64,000 bases of DNA from Rhizaria sp. SCN 62-66 (lineage: Eukaryota; Rhizaria, unplaced). Location of the stretch: positions 156,567 to 220,566 of the forward strand of contig MEDY01000660.1 in the NCBI GenBank assembly GCA_001724265.1, given 5' to 3'. Shown piece after piece: positions 12,001-18,951 of the stretch (positions within the stretch are counted from its first letter, which is position 1; the number at the start of each line of letters is the position of its first letter). The position numbers were made by a program, and so were the translations under genes. The notes under the pieces were generated by a model. That model ran no database searches. It worked only from the letters and a program-made list of their open reading frames with translations, and was not told where the DNA came from.

Positions 12001-15000
12001 CGCACATGGGCACGGTCACTGCGGTGCTCGCCGCGTTGGCGCCATCCGCGCCGGCTCTAGAAGCCGCTCCCTGGCTCTGCGCCGCTGCCGCAGTCGTGGA
12101 CGTGGCTGTGGCGGGGTGGCGCGAGCGGCTCTGTCCGCGGTCACTGCTCTGGGCATGATCGCGGTCGCGGTCACGACTGCGCCCGCGGCCGCGCCCGCCC
12201 TGGCGGCTGCTGGGTCGGCTCGAGGGCCGGCTGCTGTCGCCAGTCGACTCGTCGTAGTTCCCGTGAGAAGCGCCTCGCTTCGCACTGTAGTTCTTGCTGC
12301 CGCTGCTGCGACGACGGGAGTTTTGCTGCGGATCGTAGTTGTTGTCGGTGCGACTGTGACCGCGACTGTTGCCTCCAGTGTCGACGCCGCTCGTGTCACT
12401 CATGTCGCCGCCGCTGCTACTGCCGCCGCCGCTGCCGCCGCCGCTGTGGCCCCTGCGGCGCGCTGCCCCTGTCCCGCCACCCTCAGTGGCGAGCGCGAGC
12501 GCCGGAGCGCCCAGCAGCAGCGCGGCGTCGGTCGTGCTGCTCTCCCAGTTGGCGCACGACTCGCTGGCGTCGCGCAGCACCAGCGGCGCCTGCCGGCCAG
12601 AGGCTGCGGCCGACGCGGCGGAGACCACCTTGGACGCAGCGACGGCCGCGGCCTCAGCGGCAGCTGCGACGCTTGTGTGCGCACCTGCCGCGTTGGAGTG
12701 CTGGTCGTTGTTGCCGACGGCAGCGAAAGGACCGTGGAAGCGGCCGACGCCGCCTGCTGGCGCGCTGCAGTCGCCCATGTTGCCGGCCGCCGCGGCCGCC
12801 GCAGCCGCTGTGCGCGCGTTGGTCGCCGCTGTGTGCCGCGCCCGCGCCAGCGCCACTGCGCGCTCGTGCGCCGTGACGCCCGCGGCGGCGGCGTTCGTGG
12901 GCGCCGGCAGTTGCGCGGCGTCGTAGGCGACGGCGTTGTGCCACCATCCCTGCTGCAGCCACGCCTGGACAGGCCCGCGCATCGCGGCCTGCTCGCTCAC
13001 GGTCACCGCGGCCGCGCGCATGCGCTCGATCGACGCCGCCACAATCGCGCCGTTCGCGCTGCTCCGCGCGTTGCCGGCCGAGGCCGGGAGCGGGGCTCCG
13101 GCGAGGGAGAGCTGCGTCTGCGCCTGCGCGTGCTGCGTGATGGCGGGCGACAGCAGGTCCGGGTTGGCGCATACGATCCAGAAAGCTTCGCACAGCAGCA
13201 CGAGCACGGGGCCCGGGTGCAGCGGCGGCAGCTGCAGCGGGTCCAGCAGCAGCGCGGCGCGCGAGAAGCGCGACTCGGCGTCCGCGCCCGCGGCCGAGGC
13301 CGAGCCGAGGGAGCACGAATCCGTCACCACCGTCGAGCAGCTGGTGCGGCCGCCGTGGCCGAGCAGGCTGCTGGCGGCGGCGCAGGCAACGCGCGCGCTC
13401 TCGCAGCAGCTCGCGTCCGCATCGCTGGCCGTGGCGTGCGTCGTTGCCGTGCTAGTCGGGTGCAGCGAGTGGAACACGGCCCGCAGCCGCCGGCGGAGGC
13501 GCTCCAGCGTGGCTGCACCTGCGCCGGCGGAGACAGCGGCCTGGCTCTGCGACTCGCCCGCGGCGGGCGCGCGCGCAAGAGTGAGCGAGAGGTCGCTGTA
13601 GAGCAGCAGGGCCGATAACCGGCGCAGCACGGCAGCGCGCTCTTTGACAATGCTGCTGTTGCTGCGATGGAGCGGCGGACTTGCGTTTGCGCTGTGGTTC
13701 GCTCTAACAGCCGCAGATGCAGCAGCAGCCGGGTGAGTGGCAGCACCGTCGAACAGAGGACTAGAGCCCGTGCCAGCAAAGTTGCCGTTGCTGTTGTTGA
13801 ACGAGTTCGCCGGCGAGTTGCTGTGGGCGCAGGTGTGCGCTATGGGCAGCGCAGAGGGCAGCGGCAGCACGCAGAGCTCGTTGCTAGCAACTACACTGCT
13901 CTCAACAACAGCAGCAGCAGCAGCGGTTGCAGCACTACCTTGCGCGGGTTTGGCGTTGACAGCAACACTAGCAGCAGCAATGCTGCTGTTTTGGTCATGA
14001 GCATTTTCGGACGCTCTGGCCGCATTGCCAACCCTGGCCTTGCTGACCACATTCGCCTCCTCGCCACCGGCTGCGGCGCTCTGCTGAGGCGCCACAGCAG
14101 CAACGGCGACCGCAGGCGCGGGCAGCGCCGGGAGCCCGATGCCGCCGGTCTGCGACACGGCGCGCGCCCACGACGTGACCTGCGCCTCGTAGGACGACCA
14201 GCCCTCGATCACGCGGCTTAGCTTTGAGTTGCGGCTAAGCTTGGACGCACCCGCAGTGAACATGGCGTCCTGTTGCTGTTGCAGCGACTGAGGCTTGTTG
14301 CCGCCACCATTGTTGTTCGCAGCAGCGCTCGCATTGTAGTCGGACGAGCTGCCCGCCGTCATATTGTTATTGCTATTGTGAACCGGGAACTCGTCGTTCC
14401 TGTTCACAACGCGCGAGACGCTGCTGCGGCGGCGCCTCGCCCCGCCCGCGCCGCCGCCCGCCCCGCCGGCGCTGCTGGCGGCGCCGCCGGTGCCGGCGTT
14501 CCCGAGCCCCGCCCTGGCCTCAACCACGGCCTTGTAGTAGTTAACCACGAACCGCACAAACCGCGCACCGCCGAGCCGGCCCGAGCCCAGCGCCCGCGCG
14601 AGCGCGCGCGCCACGGCCCAGGCCGCGACGGCCGCGGCGACGGCGGTGATGGCCACGCGCGCGCCGACGGGCAGCACGGCCGGCGCCCAAAGTGACAGCG
14701 CGTTGCCCAGTACCGAGGTGACGGCAAAGGCAACCGAGAGCGCGGCCGCCGCGGTGAGCGCGCGGTCCAGCGAGCGGTACGCCGCGGCCGGGTAGCGTGA
14801 CGTGATCGAGAGCCACGGGTGCGCGCGGGCGAGCGCTGGCCACAGCCACGCCCAGCCGCGCAGCCCCGACAGCGTCGGGGTGACTGTGAGCGAGGGGTCC
14901 GTGCCGGAGGCGCCCGCTGCGGGGGCCGCGGAGGCGGGGTCGGCCGCGGCGGCGGCGCTGCGGCCGTCGCGGGGGACGTTAGCGCTGTCGTCGCCGCCGC

Positions 15001-15436
15001 CACTGCTGCTGCTGTTGTTGTTGTTCCCAGCAGAGGTGACCACGGAGGTCGACGAGGTTGTCGCCGAGCCAGATGTGGTGCTCGTCGTTGTTTTCGTCGT
15101 CGTCGTCATGGACGTCGTGATGGGCTCCCAGGTGCGCAGCCCCGTGAGGGAGTACGCGTAGGCGTACCGCCTCCGCTGGAAGTACAGCGGCCCGTGCTTG
15201 ATTAGCGAGGCCACGTGCGCTTCGACGGCCTGGAGCGCGCAGAAGTCGAGCCAGGCGTCGCGGGAGACTGCGTAGAGACACAGAAAGAAAGAGATGAGGA
15301 CGAGAATGGCAGCTGTTATGCCTGTCTCGAGTACCGCGTCCAAGGCTAAGGTGGCAGAGCGAAAAGTGTTTGAAGTATCGGGAAGTGAGTGAGGAGCGCA
15401 ATTAACGGGGATATAAGAGCTATATCTACACGACAT
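2..15436 (-). CDS. Giant membrane-anchored low-complexity protein (C-terminus beyond window)
   Basis: The minus-strand frame opened by the ATG at 15436 has no stop codon down to base 2, so at least 5,145 residues are encoded and the 3' end lies outside the window. A TAA lies in frame just upstream (15445-15443), and no intron is evident. Residues about 38-57 form a hydrophobic helix; further hydrophobic segments lie near 226-244, 258-280, 1152-1175 and 1196-1220, so the N-terminal quarter looks multi-pass. The rest is mostly Asn, Ser, Ala, Gly and Gln-rich, with short ordered-looking islands. Cys/His clusters occur near residues 1409-1412, 1514-1551, 2386-2456, 2594-2608, 2907-2924 and 3804-3816. 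Coding character is clear: Asn/Gln-rich runs, GC-rich third positions, and a frame open across 15 kb. I recognise no family. The helix near 1196-1220 (W..SF......LEPL) loosely resembles segments of large polytopic protist proteins; that is inference only. Confidence 0.85.
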   Translation of the reverse strand, partial: MSCRYSSYIPVNCAPHSLPDTSNTFRSATLALDAVLETGITAAILVLISFFLCLYAVSRDAWLDFCALQAVEAHVASLIKHGPLYFQRRRYAYAYSLTGLRTWEPITTSMTTTTKTTTSTTSGSATTSSTSVVTSAGNNNNSSSSGGGDDSANVPRDGRSAAAAADPASAAPAAGASGTDPSLTVTPTLSGLRGWAWLWPALARAHPWLSITSRYPAAAYRSLDRALTAAAALSVAFAVTSVLGNALSLWAPAVLPVGARVAITAVAAAVAAWAVARALARALGSGRLGGARFVRFVVNYYKAVVEARAGLGNAGTGGAASSAGGAGGGAGGARRRRSSVSRVVNRNDEFPVHNSNNNMTAGSSSDYNASAAANNNGGGNKPQSLQQQQDAMFTAGASKLSRNSKLSRVIEGWSSYEAQVTSWARAVSQTGGIGLPALPAPAVAVAAVAPQQSAAAGGEEANVVSKARVGNAARASENAHDQNSSIAAASVAVNAKPAQGSAATAAAAAVVESSVVASNELCVLPLPSALPIAHTCAHSNSPANSFNNSNGNFAGTGSSPLFDGAATHPAAAASAAVRANHSANASPPLHRSNSSIVKERAAVLRRLSALLLYSDLSLTLARAPAAGESQSQAAVSAGAGAATLERLRRRLRAVFHSLHPTSTATTHATASDADASCCESARVACAAASSLLGHGGRTSCSTVVTDSCSLGSASAAGADAESRFSRAALLLDPLQLPPLHPGPVLVLLCEAFWIVCANPDLLSPAITQHAQAQTQLSLAGAPLPASAGNARSSANGAIVAASIERMRAAAVTVSEQAAMRGPVQAWLQQGWWHNAVAYDAAQLPAPTNAAAAGVTAHERAVALARARHTAATNARTAAAAAAAAGNMGDCSAPAGGVGRFHGPFAAVGNNDQHSNAAGAHTSVAAAAEAAAVAASKVVSAASAAASGRQAPLVLRDASESCANWESSTTDAALLLGAPALALATEGGGTGAARRRGHSGGGSGGGSSSGGDMSDTSGVDTGGNSRGHSRTDNNYDPQQNSRRRSSGSKNYSAKRGASHGNYDESTGDSSRPSSRPSSRQGGRGRGRSRDRDRDHAQSSDRGQSRSRHPATATSTTAAAAQSQGAASRAGADGANAASTAVTVPMCGRAAGLYTAGAVTVFGWLAGLVIPVIAFVSLPTLAPAVDAGSGAVLGAPLGDWGWAVSFVGAIVVHALVLEPLAIVLEARCTAKALTATTTTVTTTTTTTTSKTEDESKAPTTNTVSATAGKTVTLSNANGSGKADNGSSIEMAVLNADTDTASRISGGKSTASGSTTVITVTATATAVAVTVPPLWPRLVAGSAGTLLAALIDLPQRTSPHGNPLLLALLRGVPRAHSHSDMSSATAAAHSHAGAHGHSAGAAHSRRGGDHACVVCEGAVRIALRFRSATAKAAAAAKVSADRAADAAAISNGHIVSTSSTHAGVRDAEFVSTSASASGGATGKGVCVIEIIDADAELKGVLPSKGVSVGASSSNSSKHNRNHCKHGHNDQHKHGHGRCAAHSHTGRHRHDCRHYTGDVSKSAESSDHVGSGLVMTAGASMTAQHSTAGSKTLGGSLHNSSSRASGRETRASGHESSSGADGAGATLTTTTLTTTTVATTTVTVPAKANTSSPAAVAANATENPLYRGSPSFKGASLKARHHAAHTGLSHSNSNSQSRSYSRSGAAATADCAAGNSKSGSPPLGTAAGLLSLGGRLKPSPKLGAGARTQSSGNVHNVPTTVAKSAVASGDSDPDTDDNSNNAKTNVNARASANVNSGHGAVDSASGDRYQQNRDLGHISLSRGSTPGPSTAAEQQQHQQQQEHKDQEQDLEKRGLQRGNSLELERKDSGDYTQHDRDRDRDPQHSGDREQHEDPPRDIYGNVLIGYESDRDHDCSDSDDNNAYYVTKKRSKQQRKQHHTIANAGADDATQVAVPAKAQRQWLLPKRTRLRLAPLPLPPAAAAGAAAAAADLWPQYIPPGLSNLTPQQQQQGGGGSALWQAQSQAVVPPAPPLPGPAPLPAAWLLPAAASADLLSAPDAKEVAQELAKRSDVNSNSNYDNYNFELNESNASVDVVRDAAGNGCAGMTHGNGHVLPFLLTPAPRHALPSLLVPALTTPAEDEDDSALPLLLPATAAAAAASAAAAAAAASTAAWLRAGSYSDNNAVSGCLLCAAVPPAARAAAYLCSCSSAPALSLLARSLLPAATRSGRVRERTLARGLLPLRFLTAEAVEAFSSSVGPLAAAAGAPVVEAACQAAAALLHLVRGECGDADDGARRELRPKSGNENKNNAVGGKGWGRRGRNNMKNLNKRGNSSTGTASAAAASSAAAAAAAAVMSPAVVELSDSEDSNSDAWYSHSDSGSDSGLDCSNNDCSHYECNSTVDSGSESGSGSGSSSSQLCSYTDCDAHIQKPRASKIRANTHSADDQDAKDADERCYCECDCLSDDGSSGRGDASATPAPATGAGSIDALPEVNTATGTTSDAYLAIPGLGRVRGETTTSAHCDDSDHHTHSNCINTARTSAVSMALNLGNANLSSAYSHNNDSSDGYNVRGRGSLRPPRRHPRHRGATVQSQSHTATSHCCHPSHHESHNAHSHTIALASAAAAAATAAASASRRAAVRAARLARALSPASVLRRHLLTHPLYGPRGQTAGAGAAQSHSGSGRGAFVIALRAADAGSIADVASASLSALQRLCTLLQLTAGRTAAGVMGAHAPASPVPVRRGSVVGALPVMQERLLGTLAGVVHCLWFAPALTPGGSTLAMLHAAQSQSKLDNESSLNAVSYTAAGAAKNGLGTANTSARNSRAYGTVSAAGLNMRSSVSPLLLHQYAPAQPQPLPAALPPHSHHCARAHGRLTALTVNSGDGDSTALAPSVVGANGVVLLLPDGHAVGCSRAHSGVAAHCRDCPQHPHAVTTHRVSITQTHTQVLHTITSNNMSAYSADIAGAPMSTVTTTAAPLPMHVHGSGSGHGRSHSNFMHSHSLTQTHVHSHSLLHTQSYGYDNSNGPMETQSQSQSQAQSPNRHGGSATAGVSASALPQLAVTVSSSSSSSSARSLTQSQSQAQGQVQCAAAPTAGPTNFCAAGVGSNSTASAAPSRRTSTAFVGYNNNINTSSDALLPPVSPPLGASRALSSANTSAAPGSPGPSPTAAAAASAAAAANAAANASSATGSASGRAPRLVARPPVGDANVNMGGAGGGTRSGSSSSSGRVPARRLPETMAYDIMPSLNMVPAGPTAGPSVYSSLSPLSFSRSASGNAAGSTSAGFAAAVSSPTLAGQNVVSTDMPSISQHDYYQQSQRPPYGRDGDGELGDDETEGASQTSRASRRSRRTQRWTSNNANNGDVVASGAAALGMSPATTAVAVGSGVVLSQFQPQSQPPFPPQHARTQSLTQALAQSPQLQQLQLQIQLSQNSQQLQQQQQQAQGLSPLQLHSNVNYNSNGTAVAAGSSPHSPLLLAQQQQQLLQHQQQQQLHLVGLSLAQTQGQTQAQSQSHTRALPHVATPAQGNSPAHGHNHERPSPSLTRATPPPGSALSNGANPGTAVNSSPSLSAGGASVTVGNSAGDATANAATVARSTNGSGGGSTNASAAASPAVVPFAPMSTSASAAALAATAAAGKHRRRITGIDAPVLAAALAAAADAAAAADAAATAAAAAAEATVVASTELSKGDLVASKWDAVASQSSSARASPATAAHVAAVAVAPVVTASVADSEAAVRLGNSHNYSHLNSGSGSPSSRTAAVATAAPMTGGNSSAEVAPVTGHTNLVPCVSLGDSDSQNLVDTVPNANVRATAGCDCCPCVACPCCCDPVAWAMLTGLLPFNNYGAAGIGYANAYNDALPLLPQPAVAVAIDGKINNGVTSDDLVNGVVINYNANINRGEKGSLRAPLRSKNSNENDLAAVTTTLSTYPSHSGSASGHASRTSNNGHSKTIGVAGIVLTGPSQSRSTSERERDVAGDSELDANAGGATPFSPSLLSVRRYPGDGDSPCSDIDLEVGNLKALSPQYTPIVGPTTRTLNNNADKSLVSLALEQRHGGENFLATTTTTTTSPPLRATVNTGAGLTGMSGEGTASASSSPPFPPLPLPLPAASGLSVVAAAPALFPLTVSAETSPDLMPIAPTSGLAAAPSLVHHNTSVAAGYNGNSDAAGGTASAKDGRSVVRSLFPATANNASASHDLQQQQSRNFSATQDHEHLQQHPPSLASLKLPFVCKYSGLLTRLRPHQVQLYRGVTCRPELGGGLPLPHERALLARGAGDVCVIDLTGFTMVSTSYAPTHSPCWSPSRSHSPTNGNGKGRGKAGKAAGHRAGAGFGLVAGKRLGGGAMHGPGSKLRGRLGGSASPSRMSMSLSNPLALSAHGQQAQRHAAAAAAAAEAQQTSHAVGGFGHFNYDDNDGVYMNSDANLHGDDAFGVSAFYATIPDPAAMDAASGAGNSGAMPLPVLGQRHRPSQPYTAGNSGFFDFNTDSNAAGNSGAVAADGDGHSHLMTASGATAAGTLRPAATRNAIAASAVSLALMLSGRDSGPAAASAAAVPGAAGAGGAGSGAASGVGAALVSPKKGRGSIANASNNNVTGGVGLGLGLNVGGGTSSVFMTPPSSPLKTGRSRKNTQTQQQPANAISGGAVQGAGVGFNAARRGSIVLKPPQPSPAQPQRRRLQDQQQQQQQSRKSNGNAANSGFGFASTGTGDHDFEEPAHSHDADEAGASGWGVFSWTDGDTGVNNNNGTVNTHSQGLGQDRAHHNTRVFGDSSATAGLGDTWTGAGAEAGDATDLAGLPVANLTLTLSHSHSLENVDLDQRDQQQQQPYRGDSNSEHSANAVLTGSSSLDRPLGLGPRERTGLPSPLMGPNTNSGSGSNAHGGDANGGARAVAGSPNYGHYMNSKHKSNVKGVAAQNDDYFEDDDSGAKTHGSATDNTSTGFVTLVSDGFAPALSLSLSPASPVPGPARPLALAPQSNNANHGAAASVVRTSDAWLRPRAIVMSNGDSDNNNNSVNATAMSSATAEVNRSSVNNNHNTSSTTISSSPNGSLASGLAFAHTSSSNSTGTSHSHGHGPQQQHHQQPRAAIATHATFGRGPALLTVPDTNTNSFSYTTSGPDSEARGHGHGTGDKLVLESNTSGLTEPSFAATDTLSFPYTVATAAA
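3989..4027 (-). other. Cysteine cluster in the giant protein
   Basis: Residues about 3804-3816 of the giant minus-strand protein read CDCCPCVACPCCC: eight cysteines in thirteen residues. Such a run could be palmitoylated or bind metal; the sequence does not decide which. It sits in an otherwise Asn/Ala/Ser-rich stretch with few cysteines. Confidence 0.7.
10784..10897 (-). other. His/Cys-rich segment of the giant protein
   Basis: Residues about 1514-1551 consist largely of alternating His and basic/small residues with three Cys (pieces such as NHCKHGHN, GHGRCAAHSH and HDCRHY). This composition suggests metal binding, but no standard zinc-finger spacing is evident. Related His/Cys patches recur further along the same protein. 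Confidence 0.6.
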
Positions 15437-16725
15437 ACAGAATTAAACACTCGTTTCATTCGTCAAATGTGCAAGATTTACTAGGCCACCTATTGGTTCG
15501 CAATAGCAGTGTAGATGTAAAGCAGGAGTCGTGTCCGAGTGTCAAGCTCAAGGTTTGAAGCAGAGCGTCTGGTGAATAGTGCTTGCACGTACATGACCCT
15601 CGAACGGGAGAAATCAGTGCCATGACAACCCCCAAGCCAAGCCAAACGGGCCGGACAGGGAGACCGTGCATGATCACTGGCCACCTGAGAGCACAGCAGA
15701 CGCGGAAGCGCGCGGAGGGGTGGCGTGAGCGACAAGAGAGGGCGAGACCAGCAACGGGACGGGGAAAACAGAAGGGTTAGCGGAGCCGAAGATTGCGTCA
15801 TAGAGTTAAAAACACGCCAGACAGAAAATAAACAAGCGGGAAAACACGATATCCGATGGTTGCACGTTGAGAATGCGACGCCTGGCTCCTGAGGGCAGGA
15901 TAAGAAGGATTGCCAGAGGCGTCAGGTCGAGGTAAGCACGGCCTCCTTCGAAAGTGACGTTTCGATCTTCTTGCACTTAAAGTTAGAGCAGAGATTTAAT
16001 AAACGGGGCATTTTCGCATCAAAAATACAAGATATAATATCCACTGCCCTATTGGACGTTCACATTTTGAGCTAGACTCCGCACAAAATTTTGCACTCGG
16101 CCCCTTTTGGACTCGCCACCACACAGTCTCTTCGGTTATGACTCAACACACCCGATTTTAGTACTAACACGTGCACACAGAACACAGAAGATATATGAGG
16201 TGATATGAAATCAAAAGTGAAGTATCATGTGATTTGACTAAAGAAATATATGTATCTGTTATAAAAAAAGGTTGTTTTGTCTTGCTTCATGTCGTATTAC
16301 GAATAGCCACAACACGTTAACACGAACTTCACGTACGCCTGCACACTGCCAGTGCACCTATTGGCATACATGATGTGATTTTGCGTTGTTTCCCTTCTTC
16401 TTTTGGTGTGTTTTAGTTGTTTTCGCTTGTTTTTTGTTGCTATTTGTTTGTTGTTGAAGTAATGCGTGCGACTCAGTCATCATCTTATGGACTCACTGAT
16501 GGAAAGCACAACTTCCGTATTATTGAGATCTAACTAGGATTAAAAACGATTACATTTGCGTACGTACATACTACAGACTAATACTATAAATCAGCAGCAA
16601 TTCTCTCCCGCCAATCTCACACCCCATACTCTCACATACGCACAGCTCGCAACTGGTTCTGAGCTCTGAGCACAGTGGACGTGTGGTGTGTTTTGACTGC
16701 GACGGCCGAGCGCTCAGCACACTGC
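15437..16725. other. AT-rich intergenic spacer
   Basis: This spacer lies between the start of the giant minus-strand gene and the 3' end of SPAG6, so it should hold the promoter of the former and the terminator of the latter. Composition switches sharply from GC-rich coding to AT-rich. Short ORFs here have no coding character. I found no tRNA-like B box or other RNA gene by eye. Confidence 0.6.
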
Positions 16726-18435
16726 TTAGTGCGCCTTGGGCGCATCGTACTCGTCGAGGCGGTTGATGAGCGTGTCAGCGTAGTTGGGCGAGTAGTACTG
16801 CACGATATCCGCCGGATACAGCGAGTTGATCGTAGCGATGTACTCCTGCAGCTTGCCCGTGGGGTCAGAGTCGCGCAGCTCCTGGATCTTCTGCAGGCCG
16901 CGAGAGAGCACGAACGAGCGGCGCGCGCCAGCGTTGTTGGGCAGCACCTTGGCGAACTGCTGGATGATGTACTTGACAATCTTGGGCGGCGCGTCGTGCA
17001 GCAGCGGCTCGAGCGCGGGCAGGTGCGTGCACTTCTCCAGCACGCTCTTGAGCGCGCGCTGGGCCTTGAGCTTGAGGTCCGGGCTGGAGCGCGCGTCGGC
17101 AAAGGCGTCGATGAGGCGGCGCAGCACGTCGGCCTGCGCCAGCGCCTTGGCGTGGTCGGGGCTGTGGCGGCCAATCTGGCCCAGCGACCAGGCCGCCGCG
17201 GCGCGGATGTGGTCCTCCTCCTCGGAGACGAGCGCATCCTTGAGCGGCAGCACGCCCTGAGGAAACAAAAAGAAACAATATGAGGTTTGGCGACGTATAT
17301 GTGAGGATGGAGAGTTAAAAATAAGTCATACAATAAAAAACACAGAAAACACCTTAAAAAGTTAGTTTTCGATTCATGCGTCCAAATATGACAGAGATAT
17401 GCTTTGTTTCAAATGGCTGTCCAGACGTACCTGGTGGACGATGATGGCGAAGGCGAGGGTCTCGCTGAAGGCGGCGATGAAGCCGAGCGCCATGATGCCG
17501 GGCAGACGGGCCGCGCCCTCGGACTGGGCCGTGTAGTCGATCAGCGCGGCGTGGCCGCCGGCGTTGACGATGAGCTGCGCGAGCTCGGGCGTCTGTTTGG
17601 CGACCTCGCGGATGCACGTGGCGGCGTTGCGGCGCACGACGAGGTCCTGGTCCTTGAGGCAGAGGAAGACGTTGGGGAAGATCTCAGCCTCAACCACAAC
17701 CTCGGCGAGGTCCACGGAGTGCTTGGCGACGTGGGAGAGACACGCGCAGACCTGGCGCTTGAGCTTCGAGTCGGGGTGCTGAACGAGGGCCGAGAGGTAG
17801 GGCACGGCGCCCTGGTCGACGACGACCTGCGCCAGCTCGGGCGTGTGCTTGCAGATCTCGGACAACGTCGAGGCCGCAATGCGCTTGAGCGACAGCTCGG
17901 GCTCCTGTACGCAGAGCACGAGGGGCGCCACGGCGGCGGCGTCGACGACGTACTGAGCGAGCTCGGTGTTGTGACGCGCGATGTAGCCCAGGGCCCACGC
18001 GGCGGCCTCCTTGACAGAGGGCTCGAAGTCAGACAGACAAGCCACGAGGGCGTCAAGAGCGCCCACGGTCTCCACAACGGTCTTAGCGAGCGGCGCGGAG
18101 TGCTTGGCGACGGCCTTGAAGACGAAGGCGGCCGTCTTCTTGTAGAAACGGTTCTTCTCGCTGATCGAGTGCACGAGCTGGGGCAGCACCTCGGACGCGC
18201 ACACGGCCTCGGCGACAGCCTCGGAGTAGTTGGCAAGGCGGCCAAGCGCCAGCGCGGCGGACTGCTGAATGCTGGGCACAGTGTCGATGAGAAGCGGGCG
18301 CAGGAGAGCGAGGACACCGTTAGCGAGAAGCATCTCGATGTTCTGCTCACGGTTTGCGAGGTCCGCGATGGTTTGCACAAAGGTCATCCGCGCAGTCTGG
18401 TACTGGCTGAAGACCTGGAGAACCGCTCTGCTCAT
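16726..18435 (-). CDS. SPAG6: Sperm-associated antigen 6 / PF16, axonemal central-pair armadillo protein
   Basis: Two exons (18435-17431 and 17256-16726) join in phase 0 to give 511 residues, close to the roughly 509 of animal SPAG6. The protein is a chain of armadillo repeats; recurring helices include ALALGRLANY, AAAWALGYIARHN, ASTLSEICKHTPELAQVVV and AAAWSLGQIGRHSPDHA, which is characteristic of this family end to end. SPAG6/PF16 sits on the C1 microtubule of the axonemal central pair and is needed for its stability and for flagellar beating. The 174-bp intron has donor GTACG directly after a CAG codon and acceptor TCAG, matching the dynein introns. Stop is TAA. It is divergently arranged with the DEAD-box helicase. 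Family assignment is secure; flagellar motility of the organism is inferred from it. Confidence 0.95.
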
Positions 18436-18951
18436 TGTGCAAGACGAATTCTATAGCGCGGCAAGAAGTACAAATCAGACAGAAACGGTAGGGCGGTGCA
18501 GGGCAAGGGGAAAGTGAGTGACGGATGAGGTTGGTGAGAGACAGTGGTTGACGGCTAAGAGGGCAATAGTTGCGACACTAAACCAGCACAAGATAAGAAA
18601 CTGAATTATCGACACAAATAAACACGCGTATGTCCTCCAATAAATGAGCAAAACTCCATTAAATTACGAGTGCTCTCCCCAGAATCCACAATTTTCAAAA
18701 CCTTGATGGCCGTTACTGGTCACCTTAGCCGTGCGACCGTGAGACGATGAAGAAGAAGAAGAAGTAGAAGAATGCATAGACGGGGGGCTGTCGATTGACC
18801 GACCGAGCGACTCCAAAGATGTATGCCTCCTGCATGTTATCATCCGTTAATAGACTTTACGAGAAACGAAATTGGGATTTCTTGCTATATAAGTCAATAT
18901 TCCAACTTATTTCTCTCCCATCTTATTTCCTTGTTGACGAACTCAGAGTGC
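18436..18951. promoter_or_regulatory. Divergent intergenic region (SPAG6 / DEAD-box helicase)
   Basis: About 0.5 kb of AT-rich DNA separates two divergently transcribed genes and should carry both promoters. No clear TATA box or other known element can be assigned. An in-frame upstream ATG at 18823 would extend the helicase by 43 residues through AT-rich sequence; the ATG at 18952 is preferred because the targeting-like leader begins there. Confidence 0.45.

Noticed and set aside
983-13618. Long plus-strand ORFs (983-2575, 7682-9052, 11804-13618 and others) rich in Val, Arg and Leu
   Set aside because: They lie opposite the giant minus-strand frame; 983-2575 and 7682-9052, for example, are in register with its codons. 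GC-rich Asn/Gln/Ser codons on the minus strand give stop-poor antisense. They are broken repeatedly by TGA, TAG and TAA while the minus frame is open throughout.
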